A stretch of 64,000 nt of DNA from Galbibacter kalidii (GTDB lineage: Bacteria > Bacteroidota > Bacteroidia > Flavobacteriales > Flavobacteriaceae). A program made the position numbers and the translations under genes. The DNA lies in NCBI RefSeq assembly GCF_026241135.1, contig NZ_JAPFGA010000001.1, positions 248,001 through 312,000 on the forward strand, written 5' to 3'. Shown here piece by piece: positions 59,123-64,000 of the stretch (position 1 is its first letter; each line of letters begins with the position of its first letter). The notes beneath the pieces are model-generated. The model was not told the origin of the DNA. It saw only the letters and a list, made by a program, of their open reading frames with translations, and did no database searches.

Positions 59123-59395
59123 CATAGGAATACAAAACCACTTGGTAGGAACCCAATTTGATCGGGTAGGAATTGAAAACCAACAAGTAGGAGCGCATTT
59201 CAATCGAGTAGGAACGGAGAACTAACAGGTAGGAACAGAAAAAGAGCTGGTAGGAATGGAACTTTAACGAGTAGCAACGCATTTTGATCCGGTAGCAGCC
59301 CAACTCGAACGGGTAGCAATGCATTTTGATCCAGTAGCAATACAACTTTAACCGGTAGCAACAGAATTTTAACTGGTAGCAATTGAAAACCAACA
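59123..59395. repeat. Thirteen tandem 21-bp units
   Basis: Units begin [AG]GTAG[GC]A and have an exact 21-bp period from 59144 to 59395 (12 units), preceded by one degenerate unit at 59123. Units 2-7 read GTAGGA and units 8-13 read GTAGCA. Units 3 and 13 differ at one base only (GGTAGGAATTGAAAACCAAC versus GGTAGCAATTGAAAACCAAC). On the plus strand each unit encodes a heptad V-[GA]-T/I/A-x-x-x-x with occasional stop codons. Confidence 0.85.
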
Positions 59396-59396
59396 C

Positions 59397-59429
59397 AGCC
59401 CTTCAAGGGTTCCGAACCCTTGAAGGGCT
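59397..59429. repeat. Perfect 15-bp inverted repeat
   Basis: AGCCCTTCAAGGGTT-CCG-AACCCTTGAAGGGCT begins one base after the tandem array. It is a stable hairpin but has no T-run on either side and is probably a spacer palindrome. Confidence 0.75.
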
Positions 59430-59573
59430 CAACTGCTAAAAATATGTCTGGACTATGTAATGAGTGTAGAATGATAAGCAGTAGTTGTTCCACCAGTTAA
59501 AAACTGGCAGTATCGGTATCTGAAGTGTTAATAATTCGCATTCTTCTATAAAAAATGCTACTTTTATAGTGCT

Positions 59574-60707
59574 ATGAAGAGAACAAGAAGAAAAGGTTTT
59601 GTCTTTACCAAATACGAGGCACCCGACCAGACTCCCTTTGAAAAACTCTTTGAGATATTTAAGGAACTCATCACCCATACTTCAGGAGATTTTGACGAGG
59701 CGATCGATTGGTTGCGCGAACTGGACAAAGAATACAGCCTTACCGATGATTATACCATAGATGATTTTATAGAAGACCTGAAACGAAAAGGCTTTATCCA
59801 GGAAGAAATAGACCCCGATGGGGGTGGCGAGGGTGATGGCAAAGGGAAATATTCCATTACGGCAAAAACAGAACAGCTTATCAGAAAGCATGCCTTGGAT
59901 CAAATCTTTGGGAAATTGCGCAAAAGTACGTCCGGAAATCACCGCAGCAAACACATCGGACGGGGCGACGAACATACGGGCGATTTCAGGGAATATCGTT
60001 TTGGCGATCCGCTAGAGCGTATTTCCATGACCGAGAGTATGCGCAACGCACAAATCAATCATGGTTTGGATTCTTTTGGGCTGAATGAAGACGACTTGGT
60101 CGTTGAAGAAACGCATCACAAAGCACAAATGAGTACGGTCTTGATGATCGATATCAGTCACAGTATGATCCTTTATGGGGAAGACCGTATTACTCCGGCA
60201 AAAAAAGTGGCTATGGCTTTAGCTGAACTCATTACCACCCGTTATCCGAAGGACACCTTGGATATCTTGGTCTTTGGTAACGATGCCTGGCCGATTTCCA
60301 TAAAAGATTTACCTTATCTGAAAGTAGGGCCTTATCACACCAATACGGTAGCCGGTTTGCAATTGGCGATGGATATGCTTCGGCGTAAGCGGAACACCAA
60401 CAAGCAGATATTTATGATTACCGACGGGAAACCAAGCTGTATCAGGCAAGCCAATGGTGATTATTATATGAATAGTGTGGGATTGGACACCTATATCGTC
60501 GATAAATGCTACAACATGGCTCGACAGGCAAGGAAATTACACATTCCCATTACCACATTCATGATTGCTCAAGATCCGTATTTGATACAGTTTGTAAGAC
60601 ATTTTACCGAGGCAAACAGAGGGAAGGCCTTCTTTACAGGCTTACAAGGTCTGGGAGAAATGATCTTTGAGGATTATGAAGCTAATAGGAAAAAGAGAAT
60701 ACGTTAA
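59574..60707 (+). CDS. VWA-domain protein (CoxE/magnesium chelatase-subunit-like)
   Basis: 377 residues. An acidic N-terminal part with a Gly-rich patch (GGGEGDGKGKYS) is followed by a von Willebrand A domain with the MIDAS motif DISHS (193-197) and a later Thr/Asp set in MITDGKPS. RSKHIGRGDEHTGDFREYRF before it is a conserved linker. The partner ATPase lies 375 bp downstream, in the same direction. MoxR-VWA pairs act as chaperones or cofactor-inserting machines. Confidence 0.88.
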   Translation: MKRTRRKGFVFTKYEAPDQTPFEKLFEIFKELITHTSGDFDEAIDWLRELDKEYSLTDDYTIDDFIEDLKRKGFIQEEIDPDGGGEGDGKGKYSITAKTEQLIRKHALDQIFGKLRKSTSGNHRSKHIGRGDEHTGDFREYRFGDPLERISMTESMRNAQINHGLDSFGLNEDDLVVEETHHKAQMSTVLMIDISHSMILYGEDRITPAKKVAMALAELITTRYPKDTLDILVFGNDAWPISIKDLPYLKVGPYHTNTVAGLQLAMDMLRRKRNTNKQIFMITDGKPSCIRQANGDYYMNSVGLDTYIVDKCYNMARQARKLHIPITTFMIAQDPYLIQFVRHFTEANRGKAFFTGLQGLGEMIFEDYEANRKKRIR

Positions 60708-61082
60708 TTAATAATATTATTTTAAATAAAAAGCCCCCGACCTATGATAAATGTCTTGAAAATCAAGGCAGCAGCATGGATTGGGATGAAAAATTGTTTG
60801 AGCTTGCGAGTTTTTTTTCATCCGTGGCTGTGGGTGCCGTAGTATTTTCTTAGGGATTTATCATCAGTCTAGATTTTTTTGGTTCGTTTTTTTATCAATG
60901 AATTGCACAGCAATCATGAACACCTATAAAAACAATAAAAAAAGAGGTGAATAAAAAAATAAACATATCATAATAGAATCTGTCAGCAAAAATAAAATTA
61001 CTATTAATCAGAGGGCAGCAATATGTCAAATAATAAATTATTTAGATTTAACTTACGTTAAAAAATTGAACAATATTACACT
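60708..61082. other. 375-bp spacer between VWA and AAA+ genes
   Basis: The first 160 bp holds the inverted-repeat element at 60741-60867. The rest is AT-rich with runs such as AAAACAATAAAAAAAGAGG and shows no gene. It presumably contains the promoter of the ATPase gene. Confidence 0.6.
60741..60867. mobile_element. Interspersed inverted-repeat element
   Basis: ATGATAAAT (60744-60752) faces ATTTATCAT (60856-60864). A second stem GGGATGAAAAA with TTTTTTCATCC encloses an apex GCTTGCGAG. The element is followed by TCTAGATTTTTTTGGTTCGT, a tail that I recall from other flavobacterial spacers. Confidence 0.55.
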
Positions 61083-62546
61083 ATGCAAATAGAAAAAATA
61101 ACCACTTTAGGCGGATTGAAGGCCGCAGGATATCAGTCAAAAAGTATCAAGGAAGAATTAAGGGATAATCTTATTATGAAAATAAAAAGAAAGGAACCTA
61201 CTTTTGAAGGTATTCACGGTTATGAGAATAGCGTAATTCCGGAGTTGGAAAGAGCGATTTTATCACGTCATAATATCAATCTTTTGGGATTACGCGGACA
61301 AGCAAAAACACGATTGGCAAGATTGATGGTGAATCTTCTTGACGAATGGATGCCTGTGGTAAAAGGTTCAGAGATCAATGACGATCCCTTAAACCCCTTG
61401 TCGCGATATGCTGTAGAATTAATTGGAGAGCAGGGTGATGATACGCCGATTGCTTGGGTGCATAGAGACGAGCGATTTTATGAAAAACTCGCCACTCCCG
61501 ATGTTACTGTGGCCGATCTTGTGGGGGATGTAGATCCGATAAAAGCAGCCAATTTAAAACTGTCATATGCAGACGATCGTGTGATTCATTACGGAATGAT
61601 CCCGCGGGCGAACCGCAGCATTTTTGTCATCAACGAATTACCCGACCTGCAAGCCCGTATTCAGGTGGCACTGTTCAATATTCTACAGGAGGGTGACATT
61701 CAAATAAGAGGATTTAAGTTGCGCCTTCCTTTGGATATGCAATTTGTTTTTACGGCAAACCCGGAAGATTATACCAACCGGGGTAGTATTGTAACGCCAT
61801 TAAAAGACAGGATCGGTTCGCAAATCCTGACCCATTATCCGGAAACCATAGCGATAGCGAAGAAGATTACGCAACAAGAAGCAAAGCTGGACGAAGAACA
61901 ACAAGCAAAAGTCCATGTACCTGATATGGTGTTTGAATTGCTGGAGCAGATAAGTTTTGAAGCCCGAAAGAGCGAGTATATAGACAACAAAAGCGGGATT
62001 AGTGCGCGTATGAGTATCACCGCTTATGAAAACCTGATGAGTACCGCGGAACGTAGGATGCTTAAAAATGGAGAATCATCGACTTCCATTCGCTTAAGTG
62101 ACTTTATGGGGGTGATTCCATCGATCACCGGAAAGGTGGAATTGGTATATGAAGGAGAACAAGAAGGTGCCGCTTTTGTAGCCGAAAAACTGATTGGAGA
62201 TGCGATAAAAACCTTGTTTCCTGAATATTTCCCTAAGATTGAGAAGCTGGAAAGACCTAATGTTAAAAGTCCGTACGACGAACTCATACAATGGTTTTTT
62301 GAAGGAAGTGGTTTTCAACTCATGGACGATGTTTCCAATGAGGATTATGAAAAAGAATTAAATGCAATCTTGCCGCTGGAAAACTTGATAAACACCCATC
62401 AAGCTGATACAAAAAAAGAAGATCGCCATTTTCTGAAAGAATTCCTGCTTTGGGGATTGGTAGAACACAAAAAGCTGAGTAAACGCCGATTTACCGAAGG
62501 CTATCAATTTAAAGACCTGTATGGGAGTTATATCAGTGGGTTGTAA
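61083..62546 (+). CDS. MoxR/magnesium-chelatase-like AAA+ ATPase
   Basis: 487 residues. Walker A GLRGQAKT (69-76), Walker B-like SIFVINELPDLQARIQVALF, sensor FVFTANPEDYTNRG and arginine region TPLKDRIGSQILTHYPET are all present. C-terminal helical lid from about 290 and a 60-residue unknown tail. GRGQAKTR with a preceding NINLLGLR is typical of the chelatase/sigma-54-like clade. It pairs with the VWA protein encoded upstream. Its stop codon touches the stop codon of the convergent esterase gene. Confidence 0.88.
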   Translation: MQIEKITTLGGLKAAGYQSKSIKEELRDNLIMKIKRKEPTFEGIHGYENSVIPELERAILSRHNINLLGLRGQAKTRLARLMVNLLDEWMPVVKGSEINDDPLNPLSRYAVELIGEQGDDTPIAWVHRDERFYEKLATPDVTVADLVGDVDPIKAANLKLSYADDRVIHYGMIPRANRSIFVINELPDLQARIQVALFNILQEGDIQIRGFKLRLPLDMQFVFTANPEDYTNRGSIVTPLKDRIGSQILTHYPETIAIAKKITQQEAKLDEEQQAKVHVPDMVFELLEQISFEARKSEYIDNKSGISARMSITAYENLMSTAERRMLKNGESSTSIRLSDFMGVIPSITGKVELVYEGEQEGAAFVAEKLIGDAIKTLFPEYFPKIEKLERPNVKSPYDELIQWFFEGSGFQLMDDVSNEDYEKELNAILPLENLINTHQADTKKEDRHFLKEFLLWGLVEHKKLSKRRFTEGYQFKDLYGSYISGL

Positions 62547-63470
62547 TTATTCTTCGTTAAGATAATCGATCCAATTCAATAAACGGTCAGGCCAGGTTTG
62601 CAGGTGTCCCCGGCCAATTGCCAATCCAAATCCGTGACCACCGTAGGGATAAATGTGCATTTCTACGGGGACTCCTTTATCTTTTAAAGCCCGATAGAAC
62701 ATAAGGCTGTTCTCCACCGGTACTGCATTGTCGTCTGTGGAATGCACCAAAAAAGTAGGAGGAGTATTTGCTGTAACCTGTAGTTCGTTGGAGTAGTGCT
62801 CAACCATTTCTTCTGAAGGATTTTTTCCGATCAACCTTTCCCTCGATCCTTGATGTGTGTAATTTTCTTTAAATGTGATCACGGGATAGATAAGGATCAT
62901 AAAATCGGGTCGGGCACTTATGGAAGTAAGCGAATCGTTCACTTCGGGTATTTTTTCATCATAGTGTGTTCCCAATGTCGATGCTAAATGTCCGCCAGCC
63001 GAAAAGCCCATAACACCTATTTGATCACTTTTGATATTCCATGATTCAGCATTTTTTCTTACGATCCTGATAGCTCTTTGTGCATCTTCTAACGGCACAA
63101 TTTCTTTGTTAGTTACCGATTTTGATGTAGGGATCCTGTATTTCAATACGAAAGCGGCAATTCCTTTAGCGTTGAGTAGTTTAGCAACTTCTGTACCTTC
63201 CCAATCATAGGCCAAATGGCGATAACCACCACCGGGACAAATAACAACTGCTTTGCCTGTTGCATTTTTCTTTGGAGGTAAAAAAATATCCAGAGTAGGG
63301 GTATGTACCTTGGAATATCTTAAAATATCACTTTTAACGCTTTCCTCTTTTTCATCAGAAGGTGTCCAATGCGGGATCTTTCCATCGTACAGAGGAATTA
63401 CGTTTGTTTGTGATAAAGCGATAAGGGGTAAAAAAATGATAAGGCAGCTTAAAAGGCGTAGTTTTGGCAT
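62547..63470 (-). CDS. Secreted alpha/beta-hydrolase esterase (BD-FAE/acetyl xylan esterase-like)
   Basis: 307 residues. A signal peptide (1-20, LLSCLIIFLPLIALSQ) is followed by the hydrolase: oxyanion loop VVICPGGGYRHLAYDWEG, nucleophile GVMGFSAGGHLAST, acid in VHSTDDNAVPVENSLM and His in YPYGGHGFGL. The sequence resembles carbohydrate esterases that deacetylate or deferuloylate plant polysaccharides. It is 6 bp from the M20 peptidase gene upstream and could be co-transcribed. Confidence 0.9.
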   Translation of the reverse strand: MPKLRLLSCLIIFLPLIALSQTNVIPLYDGKIPHWTPSDEKEESVKSDILRYSKVHTPTLDIFLPPKKNATGKAVVICPGGGYRHLAYDWEGTEVAKLLNAKGIAAFVLKYRIPTSKSVTNKEIVPLEDAQRAIRIVRKNAESWNIKSDQIGVMGFSAGGHLASTLGTHYDEKIPEVNDSLTSISARPDFMILIYPVITFKENYTHQGSRERLIGKNPSEEMVEHYSNELQVTANTPPTFLVHSTDDNAVPVENSLMFYRALKDKGVPVEMHIYPYGGHGFGLAIGRGHLQTWPDRLLNWIDYLNEE

Positions 63471-63476
63471 GTTTTG

Positions 63477-64000
63477 TTATTTTTTATTGTTCAAGGCGGA
63501 AAGGGATTCATCCTCTTCACCTTCATTCAATAATGGAACAGGAGCTCCTTTGATACATTCTTCTATAAAATCGGCATAGGTGTCTTTTCCTTTGTCTAAT
63601 ACATGACGTGGAATACGTTCATTTTCACTGTGGATGTTGTCCAGGTAATCCATCGGGATGTTTAAAGGAACTGATGCGTATGAACTTATCCCTTTAGCAC
63701 GGAACAGTCCAACATCACTGGAGTTGGGAAGGAAAATGGTGATAACCTCCGTTTCCGGATAATTTTTTTCAATGGCTTTTTTCAGGTGTTTATAAAAAGG
63801 ACTTTTATCGTTTGAAGATTTCATTTTAGGTGAGGAGTGGAGGATAGAAATCTCGATATTGTTATTCTTCAGTCGTTTTTTAAAATCCTCCAAAAACGCT
63901 TCTTCCGAAGTATTGGGAAGCAGTCTACAATCAAGTAGGGCAATGACTTCGCTTGGGATGACATTTACCACATTGTTGTCACTTTCAAGACTGGTAAGGG
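63477..64000 (-). CDS. M20-family peptidase, C-terminal part (cut by window edge)
   Basis: The frame continues through the window end, so at least 174 residues are seen and the N-terminus is missing. VVNVIPSEVIALLDCRLLPN matches the dimerisation domain start of M20 enzymes and YPETEVITIFLPNSSDVGLF, RAKGISSYASVPL and ERIPRHVLDKGKDTYADFIE the end of the catalytic domain (the HSENERI His). These are metallo-exopeptidases or deacylases. It is followed by the esterase gene after 6 bp. Confidence 0.87.
   Translation of the reverse strand, partial: LTSLESDNNVVNVIPSEVIALLDCRLLPNTSEEAFLEDFKKRLKNNNIEISILHSSPKMKSSNDKSPFYKHLKKAIEKNYPETEVITIFLPNSSDVGLFRAKGISSYASVPLNIPMDYLDNIHSENERIPRHVLDKGKDTYADFIEECIKGAPVPLLNEGEEDESLSALNNKK

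Larger units (their letters stand above)
58913..59573. other. 661-bp non-coding region with a tandem array and palindromes
   Basis: Bases 58913-59122 hold no clear gene. The 13-unit repeat (59123-59395), a 15-bp palindrome (59397-59429) and CCAGTT-AAA-AACTGG (59493-59508) follow, then the AT-rich leader of the VWA gene. Open frames on both strands over the repeats are by-products of its 3n period. Confidence 0.65.

Noticed and set aside
59123-59395. CRISPR array
   Set aside because: Unit length is 21 bp with no separate spacers of constant length, units vary along their whole length, and there are no cas genes.
59115-59396. A 93-residue minus-strand open frame with repeated CYxLK heptads
   Set aside because: It exists because the 21-bp repeat has no stop in that frame. 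It is Cys/Tyr-rich in an unnatural way, has no ribosome-binding context, and two other frames over the same DNA are also open.
1-64000. tRNA, rRNA, tmRNA or other large structural RNA genes
   Set aside because: I looked for cloverleaf-like GTTCRANYC contexts and conserved rRNA or tmRNA segments in the spacers and found none; a covariance search would be needed to exclude small or unusual ones.

Overview
The window looks like chromosomal DNA of a marine or environmental member of the Flavobacteriaceae (Bacteroidota). The evidence is protein families that are largely Bacteroidota-specific (DUF4252, DUF4920, DUF5606, a T9SS C-terminal sorting domain), a 950-residue CarB, Bacteroidota promoters of the TTTG-N19-TAnnTTTG type, low-to-moderate GC with AT-rich spacers, and many short palindromic interspersed elements. 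The genus cannot be fixed from the sequence. Most of the window is ordinary core genome. No rRNA, tRNA, CRISPR array, prophage or full insertion sequence was found.

Layout. 1-4045: end of mtaB, small orphans, a lytic transglycosylase and rpmH. 4146-8784: carB and a secreted GH28 enzyme. 8778-12113: DUF3307/SatD behind an unusual operator array, a hot-dog thioesterase and rmuC. 12222-18253: a cobalamin import locus. It has btuD, btuC and btuF on the minus strand and a B12 riboswitch with terminator plus btuB on the plus strand, with a HepT-MntA toxin-antitoxin pair lodged between the halves. 18411-21773: two SRPBCC proteins, a divergent DJ-1/AraC regulator, and a ZIP transporter wrecked by an internal deletion. 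22196-27674: two S41 protease lipoproteins and an ECF sigma/DUF4252 operon. 27906-35497: purB, a Sir2 deacylase, YejK-like, ctaA, CCA-adding enzyme and tsaC/sua5.

35499-40138 is a surface-polysaccharide patch of three GT2 glycosyltransferases and an NAD-sugar epimerase. The epimerase start region has been split by a GIY-YIG nuclease gene, and a second HepT-MntA pair follows. 40215-48862 carries dapD, ruvX, def, mazG, ilvE, mnmD, a TIGR01777 epimerase and yceI. 49074-55490 carries grpE-dnaJ (sigma-54-like promoter), an ABC exporter, MscS and a sigma-54 activator without a DNA-binding domain. 55671-64000 carries PPK2, an M28 peptidase, a 13 x 21-bp tandem repeat, a VWA/MoxR-type ATPase pair, a BD-FAE-like esterase and a cut-off M20 peptidase.

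The most noteworthy signals are four. First, three 22-bp dyads at an exact 28-bp pitch in front of satD. Second, the GIY-YIG insertion with a diverged duplicate of the epimerase N-terminus. Third, the 21-bp repeat array that encodes heptads. Fourth, a MITE-like element with terminal inverted repeats and a 5-bp target duplication that supplies the stop codon of sir2.
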